This document shows, piece by piece, positions 16,817-26,200 of a stretch of DNA of 64,000 bases. A program made the position numbers and the translations under genes. Position 1 is the first letter of the stretch, and every line of letters starts with the position of its first letter. This DNA comes from JBBDIX01 sp050486225 (GTDB taxonomy: Bacteria; Actinomycetota; Nitriliruptoria; Nitriliruptorales; Nitriliruptoraceae). The notes under the pieces are model-generated. The model made no database searches, was not told the DNA's origin, and saw only the letters and a list, made by a program, of their open reading frames with translations. The stretch is taken from assembly GCA_050486225.1 (NCBI GenBank), contig JBJHCV010000001.1, positions 186,001 to 250,000 of the forward strand, in the 5' to 3' direction.

Positions 16817-18742
16817 TCAGCCGGGCAGGAATCCCCGGTCGCGCAGCAGGTCGAGGATGGCGTCGACCGCGTGGTCCACGGTGGTCTGGGACGTGTCGAT
16901 CTGGAGGTCCGGGTGCTCGGGCCGCTCGTAGCCGAGCGTGACCCCGGGCAGGTGGTCGATCTCTCCGCGGTCGGCTGCCGTGTACAGACCGTGTGGATCG
17001 CGGGCACGGCGGACGTCCTCCGGAGCGTCGAGGAACACCTCGACGTACCGCTCGTCCCCGATGAGGTCGCGGACCCGGTCACGCACGGACGCGACCGGGG
17101 CCTGCACCGCCACCAGCGCGATGAGCCCCTGCTCGTTCGCGAGCTGGGCGACCTCGGCGGCACGGCGCAGGTGCTCCGAACGTTCCTCGGCAGAGAACCC
17201 GAGGTCGCGGCTGATGCCCAGTCGCAGGCTCTCCCCGTCCAGCCGGAGCAGGGTGCGGCCACGGTCGAACAGGCGGCGTTCGAGCGCTGCGGCGATCGTC
17301 GACTTGCCGGCACCGGTCATGCCGGTGAGCACGACCGTGCAGGGCCTCTGGTCGAACCGCGCCGCGCGTTCGTCGGCACTCACCCGCGACACCTGCGCCT
17401 CGAGCGTGCCCGACGGGCGCGACTCCCAGCCGCTCGACCGCCCGGTGATCATCCCGGCGCCGACGGTGGCGTTGGTCATCCGGTCGATGAGGATGAACGA
17501 CCCGGTGGTCGGGTTGATGCGGTAGGGGTCGAACAGCAGTTCACGGTCGACGGTCAGCGAGCACCGGGCGATGTCGTTGAGTCCGAGTTCGGGGGCATCC
17601 GAGTCGTCGAGCGAGTGCAGGTCGATGACCCCGTGGATCTGGCGCAGCGAGGCGTTCGAGCGTCCCCCGACCGACTGCAGCACGTACTGACTGCCGGGTC
17701 GTGCGGGTTCGGCCGCCATCCACACGACCATCGCGTCGACGTCGTGGGCCTGCGACGGCCGCGAGTCGGCCGAGACGAGCAGGTCACCCCGGGACACGTC
17801 GACCTCGTCGGTGAGCGTGACGGTGACGGCCATGCCGGGCACGGCCACCTCGACGTCACCATCGAACGTGACGAGCCGACCCACCGTGGAGGTGATCCCC
17901 GACGAGGCCACCATCACCGGGTCACCGGGACGCAGGATCCCGGACGCGACCGTGCCCTGGAACCCCCGGAAGTCGAGATTGGGACGCTGGACGAGCTGCA
18001 CGGGAAACCGCAGTGTGTCGAGGTCGGTGGCCAGTTCCGTGTCGACCGACTCGAGGTGGTCCATGAGCGGCGGCCCGTCGAACCAGGACATGGCCACCGA
18101 CGGGTTGACGACGTTGTCGCCGGTGAGCGCCGACATCGGCAGGACGTACACGTGGTCATCATCGAGTTCGAGGCGCTGTGCGAACTCGAGGTACTCGTCG
18201 CGGATGCGTTCGAACGTCGGGCGGTCCCAGCCGACCAGGTCCATCTTGTTGACGGCGACGACGACGTGGCGGATGCCGAGCAGCGACGCGATGAAGCTGT
18301 GACGGCGGGTCTGGTCGAGGATCCCCTGTCGCGCGTCGACGAGGATGATCGCGAGCTGGCAGCTCGACGCGCCGGTGACCATGTTGCGCGTGTACTGCAC
18401 GTGACCGGGCGTGTCGGCGATGATGAACTTGCGCCGTGAGGTGGAGAAGTAGCGCCAGGCGACGTCGATGGTGATGCCCTGCTCACGTTCGGCCTTCAAC
18501 CCGTCCATGAGCAGGGCGAGGTCGATCTTGTCGCCCGTCGTGCCACTGGTGACCGAGTCGGCCTCGAGCGCGGCGAGGTGGTCCTCGTAGATCAGGTGCG
18601 AGTCGTGCAGCAGCCGACCGATGAGCGTCGACTTGCCGTCGTCGACACTTCCGCACGTGAGCAGGCGCAGCAGGTCCTTGCGCTCGTGCTCGGCGAGGTA
18701 GGCCTCGATGTCGGTCGCGATGAGTTCGGACGCGTGCGCCAT
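16817..18742 (-). CDS. cysNC: Sulfate adenylyltransferase large subunit CysN fused to divergent CysC-like domain
   Basis: 641 aa; ATG 18742 overlaps the cysD stop by one base (TGATG). Residues 1-~450 are the CysN GTPase: GSVDDGKST at 31-39, DTPGHVQYTRNMVTGASSCQ ~107, NKMDLVGWD ~165, followed by the beta-barrel domains. It couples GTP hydrolysis to APS formation with CysD. Residues ~455-641 are a CysC-like domain with P-loop GMTGAGKST but LDGESLRLGISRD in place of LDGDNVRHGLNRD, LVAVQAPVASVRD in place of the ISPYR loop, and HGLYTAADRGEI in place of KGLYARARAGEI. APS-contacting residues are therefore changed, and kinase activity of the fused domain is doubtful. Confidence 0.92.
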   Translation of the reverse strand: MAHASELIATDIEAYLAEHERKDLLRLLTCGSVDDGKSTLIGRLLHDSHLIYEDHLAALEADSVTSGTTGDKIDLALLMDGLKAEREQGITIDVAWRYFSTSRRKFIIADTPGHVQYTRNMVTGASSCQLAIILVDARQGILDQTRRHSFIASLLGIRHVVVAVNKMDLVGWDRPTFERIRDEYLEFAQRLELDDDHVYVLPMSALTGDNVVNPSVAMSWFDGPPLMDHLESVDTELATDLDTLRFPVQLVQRPNLDFRGFQGTVASGILRPGDPVMVASSGITSTVGRLVTFDGDVEVAVPGMAVTVTLTDEVDVSRGDLLVSADSRPSQAHDVDAMVVWMAAEPARPGSQYVLQSVGGRSNASLRQIHGVIDLHSLDDSDAPELGLNDIARCSLTVDRELLFDPYRINPTTGSFILIDRMTNATVGAGMITGRSSGWESRPSGTLEAQVSRVSADERAARFDQRPCTVVLTGMTGAGKSTIAAALERRLFDRGRTLLRLDGESLRLGISRDLGFSAEERSEHLRRAAEVAQLANEQGLIALVAVQAPVASVRDRVRDLIGDERYVEVFLDAPEDVRRARDPHGLYTAADRGEIDHLPGVTLGYERPEHPDLQIDTSQTTVDHAVDAILDLLRDRGFLPG

Positions 18743-19677
18743 CAGAAGTACCCCTCGCGCTTCTTCTCCTCCATGGAGCCCGACTGGTCGTAGTCGATCA
18801 CCCGGCCCTCGCGTTCCGACCGGGTGGCGAGCAGCATCTCCTGGATGATGTCGGGAAGCGTCGTCGCCCTGGACTCGACCGCTCCGGACAGCGGGTAGCA
18901 GCCGAGCGTGCGGAACCGCACCCAGCGTTCCTCGGGCGCTTCGCCGGGCTCGAACCGGAACCGGTCGTCGTCGACCATGATCAGCACCCCGTTGCGTTCG
19001 ACCACCGGACGCGGGGCCGAGTGGTACAGCGGCACGATCGGGATCTGCTCCAGGTACACGTACTGCCAGATGTCGAGTTCGGTCCAGTTCGACAGCGGGA
19101 ACACCCGGATCGACTCGCCCGGACGCACCCGGCCGTTGTAGAGCTGCCACAGTTCGGGGCGCTGGTTCTTCGGGTCCCAGCGGTGGTGGGCGTCCCGGAA
19201 CGAGAACACCCGTTCCTTGGCGCGGGACTTCTCCTCGTCGCGGCGGGCGCCACCGAACGCCGCGTCGAACCGGCCCGCCGACAGCGCCTGCTTCAGCGCC
19301 TGCGTCTTCATGATGTCGGTGTAGTTCTTCGACCCGTGGTCGAACGGGTTGATCCCGTCACGCAGGCCGTCCGGGTTGGTGTGCACGATCAGGTCGAGAC
19401 CCAGCTCCTCTGCTGTGCGGTCCCGGAAGGTGATCATGTCCCGGAACTTCCACGTCGTGTCGATGTGCAGCAGCGGGAACGGGATGCGGCCCGGGTGGAA
19501 CGCCTTGCGGGCCACGTGCAGCATGACCGACGAGTCCTTGCCGATCGAGTACATCATGACCGGCCGCTCACACTGCGCGACCACCTCACGCATGATGTGG
19601 ATCGCCTCGGCCTCCAGCCGCCGCAGGTGCGTGAGCCGGGGCAGGTCCCGTCCGTCACGGGGCAGCACGGTTGCCAC
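18742..19677 (-). CDS. cysD: Sulfate adenylyltransferase subunit CysD
   Basis: 311 aa from GTG. It is a PP-loop ATP pyrophosphatase that makes adenosine 5'-phosphosulfate from ATP and sulfate together with CysN. It has the PP-motif MMYSIGKDSSVMLHVARKAF ~41, HIDTTWKFRDM ~70, GGARRDEEKSRAKER ~143, FSFRDAHHRWDPKNQRPELW and FPLSNWTELDIWQYV, and the usual C-terminus MEEKKREGYF. Complete and canonical. It starts 33 nt after a glycosyltransferase gene and is coupled to cysNC. No sulfite-reduction genes are nearby, which points to sulfation rather than cysteine synthesis. Confidence 0.96.
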   Translation of the reverse strand: MATVLPRDGRDLPRLTHLRRLEAEAIHIMREVVAQCERPVMMYSIGKDSSVMLHVARKAFHPGRIPFPLLHIDTTWKFRDMITFRDRTAEELGLDLIVHTNPDGLRDGINPFDHGSKNYTDIMKTQALKQALSAGRFDAAFGGARRDEEKSRAKERVFSFRDAHHRWDPKNQRPELWQLYNGRVRPGESIRVFPLSNWTELDIWQYVYLEQIPIVPLYHSAPRPVVERNGVLIMVDDDRFRFEPGEAPEERWVRFRTLGCYPLSGAVESRATTLPDIIQEMLLATRSEREGRVIDYDQSGSMEEKKREGYF

Positions 19678-19710
19678 GAGTACAGGCTCCTCCGGAGGTT
19701 CGAAGTGATG

Positions 19711-20868
19711 CTACTCGCCGTTGCCTGCCGTTCCGTGGCGACGGCCACGGCGGACGCGTGCAGACACGCCGTCGATGACCGCGAGGACCGCACGCACCGA
19801 CCGCCGCCTCCTGAGCGTGCGGTACATGTCCCGGGTCAGTTCGAGGTGCGATCTCGCACGATCGCGGTCCTCACGAGCCCGATCACGCTGAGTCACGAGG
19901 CGGCGCATCGCCGCGGGCTGCTCGTCGAGCGGACGCTCGATCACCTGTCGCATCAGGCGGTCGTTTCGCCGCAGAAGTTCCGCAGGTTCGACGCCCAGGC
20001 TCCGCGCACCCTCCACGTACCAGGCGAGGCCGCGCCCGAGGAAGTGCGCCGCGAGCTCCGGCTCGTCACCACGAGCGTGGTACCAGCCGATCCAGTAGTG
20101 GGAACGCGCTGCGTCGATGCTGCGCTGCTCCGGCGACGCCCCTGACGAGACCCCACCGGGGTGTCGCCGGTAGACGGCGGGAAGGAGCGACTCCTCCCAC
20201 GCCGCACCTCCGTGGAGGCCGAGTTGCGACAACGTGAAGAGGTCTCCGTTCACGACCTGCGCACGCATCGGGTGTCGCTCGAGGGGCACGTTTCGGTGCA
20301 GCACGGTGTGCCCGAGAACGAGCGTCGCCCGACGAAGCTCCTCCTGCGACAGGTCACGGGCCCCGCCAGGAGGAAGTTTGGCCAGCGACTGGATCCGACC
20401 GTCCTCGATGACGATGGACTGGTGGTGCGACACCACGGCATCAGGTCGGCGACGCAGTGTGGCGACCTGTACCTCGAGCTTCGACGGATCGATCCAGTAG
20501 TCATCGCCTTCGCAGGGCGCGAGGAACTCGCCCTGCGCGTGGCTGCGAAAGCGACGGCGGCTGGGGTCCTTCCAGCGGTTGGTGGGTTCGAGCAGGGCCC
20601 GCACGACGCTCGGGAAGCGCTGCGCGTAGTCGTCGACGATCTCTGCCGTGCCATCGGTCGAGGCGTCGTCGCGGATCCACACCTCGAACGGGAACGTGGT
20701 CCGCTGACCGAGGAAGCCGCGGATCGCGTCCTCGATGAATGCTGCGTGCTGGTGTGTCCGGCACATGATGCTGACGACCGGACGGTCGGAGTCCCACGCA
20801 GCCGTCACGTCGGACTCCGCCCCCACTGGCAGGGGTTGCGGCGCAGGGTCACCGACCTCCCACGTCAC
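19711..20868 (-). CDS. Glycosyltransferase family 2
   Basis: About 385 aa. The GTG at 20868 overlaps the aminotransferase stop (GTGA) and is preferred; GTG 20877 would add three residues. Residues ~25-230 are GT-A: VVSIMCRTHQHAAFIEDAIR, FEVWIRDDASTDGTAEIVDD, FLAPCEGDDYWIDPSKLEVQ as the D-D motif, and VVNGDLFTLSQLGLHGGAAW. It resembles the group of GT2 enzymes with the CEGDDYW signature that are common in capsule loci. The C-terminal ~130 residues are helical and strongly charged (QRDRAREDRDRARSHLELTR), possibly a coiled coil. Donor unknown. Confidence 0.85.
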   Translation of the reverse strand: MTWEVGDPAPQPLPVGAESDVTAAWDSDRPVVSIMCRTHQHAAFIEDAIRGFLGQRTTFPFEVWIRDDASTDGTAEIVDDYAQRFPSVVRALLEPTNRWKDPSRRRFRSHAQGEFLAPCEGDDYWIDPSKLEVQVATLRRRPDAVVSHHQSIVIEDGRIQSLAKLPPGGARDLSQEELRRATLVLGHTVLHRNVPLERHPMRAQVVNGDLFTLSQLGLHGGAAWEESLLPAVYRRHPGGVSSGASPEQRSIDAARSHYWIGWYHARGDEPELAAHFLGRGLAWYVEGARSLGVEPAELLRRNDRLMRQVIERPLDEQPAAMRRLVTQRDRAREDRDRARSHLELTRDMYRTLRRRRSVRAVLAVIDGVSARVRRGRRHGTAGNGE

Positions 20869-21965
20869 GTTCGCCACAGGTGCTCCGTCATCTCGAGCGC
20901 ATCCGTGAGCCGGTCGCGCTCGGCGTCCGACATGCGACGGTACGTGGGCAGCCCGAGCTGGCGCGGCGCGACTTCGTCGGTCACGGGGAAGTCCTGCGGC
21001 GGCCCCGAGGCCACGAGCCCCCGGAACGCGGGCATGCGATGACAGCCACCGCCCCACCACTGGCGGCTGGCGACTCCGTGTGCCGCGAGCGCCGTCTCGA
21101 CGGCCGCACGCACGCCGGGGTCGGGGAACTGCACGATCCAGTAGGGAGTGACACCACCTTCTGGTGGGGTCAGCCTGTCGAGGCCGAAGCGGCTGGACAG
21201 GTCGGAACAACGCTCCTGCGCGACCTGCCATTCGTGGCGCACCTCGTCCCAGGCATCCAGCGATGCGTGTGCACAGACCGCGAGAAGTTCTGCCAACTTC
21301 CCGTTCGTACCCAGATGCTCCGAGTCGCGCGTCTGCGCCAGCCCGAAGTTCGTCCATCGACGAAACCGCTCCGCGCGATCCGCGTCGCCGAAGACGACGA
21401 GCCCGCCCTCTCCCGCCGGAAGGCACTTCGTCGCATGGAGCGAGAATGCGATCGCCCATGTCCGCGGCAGACTCCTGAGCGGCGGCAGGACCGAGCCGAT
21501 CGACGCTGCCGCATCGATGACGACCTCGCGGTCAGGGTCCCACGGCCGTCTGTCGACGTCTGCGCCGAACGGGGCGACGGGCAACAGCCCCTCGACGTCG
21601 CCGGGAAGTCTGTCGACGTCGAGCCAGTGGTCGCTGGCCCGTACGTCGCCGAACCGCAGTGACGCGCCGGCGGCGAGTACGGCGAGCGGAGTCGCGGGAA
21701 ACGTGTACGTCGGCACCGCCCACGTCGTGGCCGGACTCACTGCGACCGCCCCCTGCAGGGCGACGGTCGCGCTCGACGCGGTGGCGACCTGCGCGACGTC
21801 CACGTCGAGGAGGTCGGCGAAACGCGCCCGCAGTTCCTGTTCCTGAGGCCCGAAGTTCGCATACCAACCTGACGCGGCCATCCGTCTGATTCGAGGCGCC
21901 AGCACCTCCATCGTCGGGAGGATCGGCCGCATGACCGGGACGATCACGGGCGCGGCGGCGCTCAC
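20865..21965 (-). CDS. DegT/DnrJ/EryC1/StrS-family aminotransferase
   Basis: 366 aa; GTG 21965 overlaps the ABC ATPase stop (GTGA). It is a fold-type I PLP enzyme of the sugar-aminotransferase family: GWYANFGPQEQELRARFADL at the start, ASSATVALQGAVAV cofactor-phosphate region ~63, VVIDAAASIGS with the PLP-ring Asp ~148, and FSLHATKCLPAGEGGLVVFG, whose Lys (~180) should bind PLP. It probably aminates a keto-sugar nucleotide for the glycan, with glutamate or glutamine as donor. The substrate is not predictable. The direct coupling to a binding-protein-dependent importer is odd. Confidence 0.85.
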   Translation of the reverse strand: MSAAAPVIVPVMRPILPTMEVLAPRIRRMAASGWYANFGPQEQELRARFADLLDVDVAQVATASSATVALQGAVAVSPATTWAVPTYTFPATPLAVLAAGASLRFGDVRASDHWLDVDRLPGDVEGLLPVAPFGADVDRRPWDPDREVVIDAAASIGSVLPPLRSLPRTWAIAFSLHATKCLPAGEGGLVVFGDADRAERFRRWTNFGLAQTRDSEHLGTNGKLAELLAVCAHASLDAWDEVRHEWQVAQERCSDLSSRFGLDRLTPPEGGVTPYWIVQFPDPGVRAAVETALAAHGVASRQWWGGGCHRMPAFRGLVASGPPQDFPVTDEVAPRQLGLPTYRRMSDAERDRLTDALEMTEHLWRT

Positions 21966-23095
21966 GGTTCTTGCTCGTCGTCGATGACCAGGCGGACGTC
22001 ACCGGGATCCACGACGACCAGAGCCCGTTCACCGGAAGTCAACATGGTCCCTCGCGGGACCCGCGCGACCAGCGTGGCGCCACCGACCTTGACGGTGACG
22101 TCGACCGCTTCGCCGCGAAACGCCAGGTCCTCGACGATGCCCTCCAGTCGGTCGTCGCCGCGGGCACTCGCGCCGACGACCTCATGCGCCTCGACCGACT
22201 CGAGTCGGATCGCCTCCGGGCGGATGGCCAGTCGGAAGGGCCCTGCCGGCGGGTCGACGACGTCGGCGCAGAGCACTCCAGCGGGCGTCTCCAGCACGTT
22301 CCTGCCAGCGATGACGTCGTGCGACCCGATCACGTCGAGGAAGTTGGCCTTCCCGATGAACCCAGCGGCGAATCGGGTCCTCGGCCAGTCGTACAGTTCC
22401 TGGGGCGTCCCCTGCTGCACGAGTCGCCCCTCGTGCAGCAGGAGCATGTGGTCGGACAGTGCGAGTGCCTCGTCCTGGTCATGTGTCACGTACAGCATCG
22501 TGATGCCGAGCCCGCGTTGGATCTCACGGATCTCCTGCTGCATCTGCACGCGCAGCACTGCGTCCAGGTTGGAGAGGGGTTCGTCGAGAAGGAGGACTCT
22601 GGGTTGGGCGACGAGTGCCCGCGCCAGCGCGACGCGTTGCTGCTGACCACCCGACAGCTGCGTCGCTCGACGACGGCCGAGCGACGCCATCCCGACGAGT
22701 TCGAGCGTTGCCATGACTCGGGAGGTCAGGTCCCTTCGAGCCACGCCCGTCGCCCGAAGCGGATACGCCACGTTCTCGAACACGGTCATGTGAGGCCAGA
22801 CGGCGTAGGACTGGAACACCATCCCCACCTTCCGCTGGTTGACCGGGACCTCGATGCCGAGCGCCGAGTCGTGGACCGTGCTTCCGCCCAGTGCGACACG
22901 GCCCGAGTCCGGGGTCTCGAGACCGGCGACGATCCGCAGCACGGTCGACTTTCCGCACCCCGACGGCCCGAGCAGGGTGGTGCACGTGCCCTCGGACACG
23001 GTGAACGAGAGCGCTCGGACAGCGTCGATGGTCTCGTGACGCGTCACGAACCGGCGACTGACCTCGGACACGGCGACCGTTGGGACAGCAGTCAT
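21962..23095 (-). CDS. ABC importer ATPase (Fbp/Pot-type, TOBE domain)
   Basis: 377 aa. Walker A GPSGCGKST ~42, Q-loop MVFQSYAVWPHMTVF, signature LSGGQQQRVALARALVAQP ~142, Walker B VLLLDEPLSNLD ~162 and the H-loop YVTHDQDEALALSD. The last ~110 residues are an OB/TOBE-type regulatory domain (AIRPEAIRLES, RGTMLTSGERALVVVDPGDV). This arrangement is that of importers for iron(III), polyamines, 2-aminoethylphosphonate and similar ligands. It overlaps the double-permease gene upstream by 4 nt (ATGA) and the aminotransferase downstream by 4 nt. Confidence 0.92.
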   Translation of the reverse strand: MTAVPTVAVSEVSRRFVTRHETIDAVRALSFTVSEGTCTTLLGPSGCGKSTVLRIVAGLETPDSGRVALGGSTVHDSALGIEVPVNQRKVGMVFQSYAVWPHMTVFENVAYPLRATGVARRDLTSRVMATLELVGMASLGRRRATQLSGGQQQRVALARALVAQPRVLLLDEPLSNLDAVLRVQMQQEIREIQRGLGITMLYVTHDQDEALALSDHMLLLHEGRLVQQGTPQELYDWPRTRFAAGFIGKANFLDVIGSHDVIAGRNVLETPAGVLCADVVDPPAGPFRLAIRPEAIRLESVEAHEVVGASARGDDRLEGIVEDLAFRGEAVDVTVKVGGATLVARVPRGTMLTSGERALVVVDPGDVRLVIDDEQEP

Positions 23096-24879
23096 CGGGA
23101 GAGGCCGATCCCGTGGGACCGAGCAGACGGTTCGGCAGGGGACTCCCGACGGGCGGCGTGGCCGCCACGAACTGCGATCGCCCGTGCCGATGCCGCCGTC
23201 AGGAGCAGGAACAGGACGATCAGCATGCCGAGCGCATTGAGTTCAGCGAAGCGCCCTCGGGACTGCAGGTCGTAGATCAGCACGGGCAGGACCTCGTTGC
23301 CGGGTCCGGCGAGCAGGACCGGCAACGACAGCGTCCGGAACGTTCGCGACAGCACGTAGATTCCGGCAACCACGAGCGCAGGCGAGATCAGCGGCATCAC
23401 CACACGCGCAAGTGTCCTCAGCCGTGACGCCCCCGCGACGAGGGAGGCCTCCTCGAGTTCCGCACCCAACTGCGCGAGCGAAACGTCCGCGGCTCGATGG
23501 GCAAAGGGCAGGAACGCAGTCACGTAACCGAGGACGATGATCCCGAGCGTCGCGTAGACCGGCAGAGGCACGTACAGGTAGAACCACATCAGCGCGACGG
23601 CGATGACCAGTCCGGGGAACGCGATGGGTGCCGTCGCGAGCACGTCGAGCACCCTGCGACCCCGCACACGGGTGCGCCGCACCGTCCACGCCACGATGCC
23701 CCCGATCGTGATCGTGAACCCCGCCGCAAGTGCACCCGCCACGAGGTTGTTGCGGGCCGCGCGCGCGATGACCGGCATCTCGAAGATCACGCGACGGTAG
23801 CTGCGGAGCGTGAACTGGCTCCACACCTCGGAGGTCGGGGGTCGGTAGTACGTCAGCAGCGACGAGTACAGCATCACTCCCAGCGGCACCGCCACGGCGA
23901 GCAGCAGCAGCACCGCCGCCACGACGGCGTGCACCGATCGGCTCTGGCCAAGACGCATCCTCGACGGCCTGTACCCCCTGCCCGTGATCGTGACGAATCG
24001 ATCCGACCCGCCGACAACCCGCCAGTACAGGACGAGACCGGCCAACGCGATCGTGAGGTAGATGACCGAGTAGGTCGCCGCCAGGTTCATGTCGACGGGG
24101 AACCTCCGAGCGCTCAGGTAGACCTCCGTGGCAAGCACACGGATGCCACCGGGTAGACCCATGATCACCGGTACCTGGAGGCTGTCGATCGTGTTGATGA
24201 ACACGAGCAGTCCGCTCGTCACCAGCGCCGGTGTCATCAACGGCAACGTCACCCGGCGAAGCGTTCGAGCCCCCGACGCGCCGGCGACGTGGGACACCTC
24301 CTCGAGCGCGGGATCCATCGCGCGAAACGCCGCGACCATCAGCAGGAACGGGAGCGTGAAACTGTCGGTTCCGTCGGTCCAGATCATCGCTGCCATCGTG
24401 TGGGCGTCGAACACAGGCTCGGCGCGACCGAAGAACGCGGACACCGCCGCGTTCGCGATGCCGATCCGGTCGTTGAGCATGAGCGACCAGGCCACCGTGG
24501 TCAGGATGCCCGGCACGAACAGCGGCACCACCGAGAACACGTAGATCAGCCTGCGGCCCGGAACATCCGTGCGCTCCGTGAGCCATGCAAGATAGGTGCC
24601 GATGGCGAGCGCCAGGGCCGTCGACCCCCCCGCGAAGACGAGCGTGTCAGCGAGAGACGCCGCCACCGCGGGGTCGGTGAACACCCGGCGGTAGTTCGCA
24701 AGGCTGAAGGGACTCGGCAGGCCCGGAGGGGCTGTTCGAAGGCTTCCCCACAGCACCGCACCCACGGGGACCAGCGTGAGGTAGCCGACGACGACGAGCG
24801 CCGACGCCATTCCCACGCTCTCGGGCCTCAGGCGCATCGGCCGGGGCCGATGCCGCGATCGGAGCACGGCGGGGTCCAC
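23092..24879 (-). CDS. ABC importer permease, two fused membrane domains (FbpB-like)
   Basis: 595 aa from GTG 24879. Two consecutive BPD_transp_1 domains of about six spans each: the first with the EAA loop HVAGASGARTLRRVTLPLM ~200, the second with LVAGASRLRTLARVVMPLIS ~500. The gene thus encodes the full membrane pore in one chain, as in the FbpB/SfuB group for iron(III) or phosphonate uptake. It begins 9 nt after the stop of the binding-lipoprotein gene. Confidence 0.92.
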   Translation of the reverse strand: MDPAVLRSRHRPRPMRLRPESVGMASALVVVGYLTLVPVGAVLWGSLRTAPPGLPSPFSLANYRRVFTDPAVAASLADTLVFAGGSTALALAIGTYLAWLTERTDVPGRRLIYVFSVVPLFVPGILTTVAWSLMLNDRIGIANAAVSAFFGRAEPVFDAHTMAAMIWTDGTDSFTLPFLLMVAAFRAMDPALEEVSHVAGASGARTLRRVTLPLMTPALVTSGLLVFINTIDSLQVPVIMGLPGGIRVLATEVYLSARRFPVDMNLAATYSVIYLTIALAGLVLYWRVVGGSDRFVTITGRGYRPSRMRLGQSRSVHAVVAAVLLLLAVAVPLGVMLYSSLLTYYRPPTSEVWSQFTLRSYRRVIFEMPVIARAARNNLVAGALAAGFTITIGGIVAWTVRRTRVRGRRVLDVLATAPIAFPGLVIAVALMWFYLYVPLPVYATLGIIVLGYVTAFLPFAHRAADVSLAQLGAELEEASLVAGASRLRTLARVVMPLISPALVVAGIYVLSRTFRTLSLPVLLAGPGNEVLPVLIYDLQSRGRFAELNALGMLIVLFLLLTAASARAIAVRGGHAARRESPAEPSARSHGIGLSR

Positions 24880-24888
24880 GCGCTGCTC

Positions 24889-26073
24889 CTACCCCATGCC
24901 CGCCGTCAGCCGGTCGACCAGGCTCGCCGCGTCCTCCTGGAGCTCCAGCACCCGGTCGTGCGGAACGAACGCGAGCCGCCTGTTGAGGTCACTGCCCGGC
25001 TCCGAGAACCCCTGCAGCCGCCCGTAGGGACTGGTCGCACCGGGGAAGAACGGGACGTCGCCGCCGTCGGCGAGAATCTGGGCCCCGTCCGGCCCGAGCA
25101 CCCAGTACGTGTAGAGCGCGGCGGCGTGAGGATTCGGCGCGTGAGCGGCGATGCCGAGCGCACCCACGTTGGCTGGCGACACGCTTGGAACCGCCCACTC
25201 CAGCGGTGCGCCGTCGTCCACGATCATCGCCTCGGCACGCGGGGCGAGGCCGCCCGCCATGCACGGGAACTCGCCGGCGGCAACCGACGCAAGCACCGCA
25301 CTGATCCCCGAACGAACGACCCCTCCGTTCTCCAGGAAGCCATCGACCCAGTCCTCCATCGCGGGAAGACCTCGCTCGGCAACCATCGCCGAGAAGAAGT
25401 TCAGGCCCCCGTCGCTGGTCGCACACCCGGCGTGTTCGGGCCGCAGGAAGTCGTCCCACTCGCGCGGCGCGACAGCAGAATCCACCAGGTCGGTGTTCCA
25501 CACCGTCACGTAGGGGGTCGCCCGGTAGTCGATCAGGTCGGGGCGCACCCGCTCCTCCGGGAACCCGGAGGGAACCGGGACACCGTGGTGAGCGACCAGG
25601 GCGCCGCCCTCGCCGATCAGCGTCACCACCGCCAGGGAGGCCGTGACCACGTCCACGATGTGGCGGCCGGCACGCATCTCGCTGAGGACCCGCTCCGGCG
25701 TGTCGATGGCGCGGGTGCTGACGAACTGCACGTCGACGCCCGGGAACCGTTCCAGGAAGCCGGCAAGGTCCTCTTCGGCCATGGAGGACCCGGAACTGTA
25801 GTGGACCACCTCGCCCTCGGCGCGGGCCCGCTCGTACAGGTACTCCAGCAACTCGTCCTCGGCCATGCCCATGGCCGCGACATGCGCATAGATCTCGGCC
25901 ACCGACGCATCGGCGTGGGGTCCGTCAGCGACATCCTGCTCGGGAGGTGCCGGGCGCGCATCGGGCGACGCCGGCTCGGTCGGAGCCGAAGGCTCAGCGC
26001 CGGAACAGGCAACGGCCGACAGGAACAGTGCCGTCACGACACCAGTGTGGACGAACCGGGACCGGACGGACAT
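24889..26073 (-). CDS. Extracellular solute-binding lipoprotein (FbpA-like)
   Basis: 394 aa from ATG 26073. The N-terminus MSVRSRFVHTGVVTALFLSA followed by VACSG is a lipoprotein signal with lipobox SAVAC (Cys ~25), then a Pro/Ala/Glu-rich linker. The mature part is a type II periplasmic-binding fold (EVVHYSSGSSMAEEDLAGFL, FPGVDVQFVSTRAIDTPERV, GISAVLASVAAGEFPCMAGG), as in iron(III)-, thiamine- and aminoethylphosphonate-binding proteins. The ligand cannot be told from the sequence alone. It is the first gene of the importer and apparently of the whole long minus-strand unit, and diverges from the adenylating-enzyme gene across 127 nt. Confidence 0.88.
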   Translation of the reverse strand: MSVRSRFVHTGVVTALFLSAVACSGAEPSAPTEPASPDARPAPPEQDVADGPHADASVAEIYAHVAAMGMAEDELLEYLYERARAEGEVVHYSSGSSMAEEDLAGFLERFPGVDVQFVSTRAIDTPERVLSEMRAGRHIVDVVTASLAVVTLIGEGGALVAHHGVPVPSGFPEERVRPDLIDYRATPYVTVWNTDLVDSAVAPREWDDFLRPEHAGCATSDGGLNFFSAMVAERGLPAMEDWVDGFLENGGVVRSGISAVLASVAAGEFPCMAGGLAPRAEAMIVDDGAPLEWAVPSVSPANVGALGIAAHAPNPHAAALYTYWVLGPDGAQILADGGDVPFFPGATSPYGRLQGFSEPGSDLNRRLAFVPHDRVLELQEDAASLVDRLTAGMG

Positions 26074-26200
26074 TGGCGCGATCTCCGGGCGTGACACCTC
26101 TGGCCACAAGGCGGGTCTGGGCACGCGGAGAGTACCGCCGAGGCCTACGATTCGAGCCTGGTCCCGTCCGTCGCCCCGAACCCTCGTGAGGTCAGACCGC

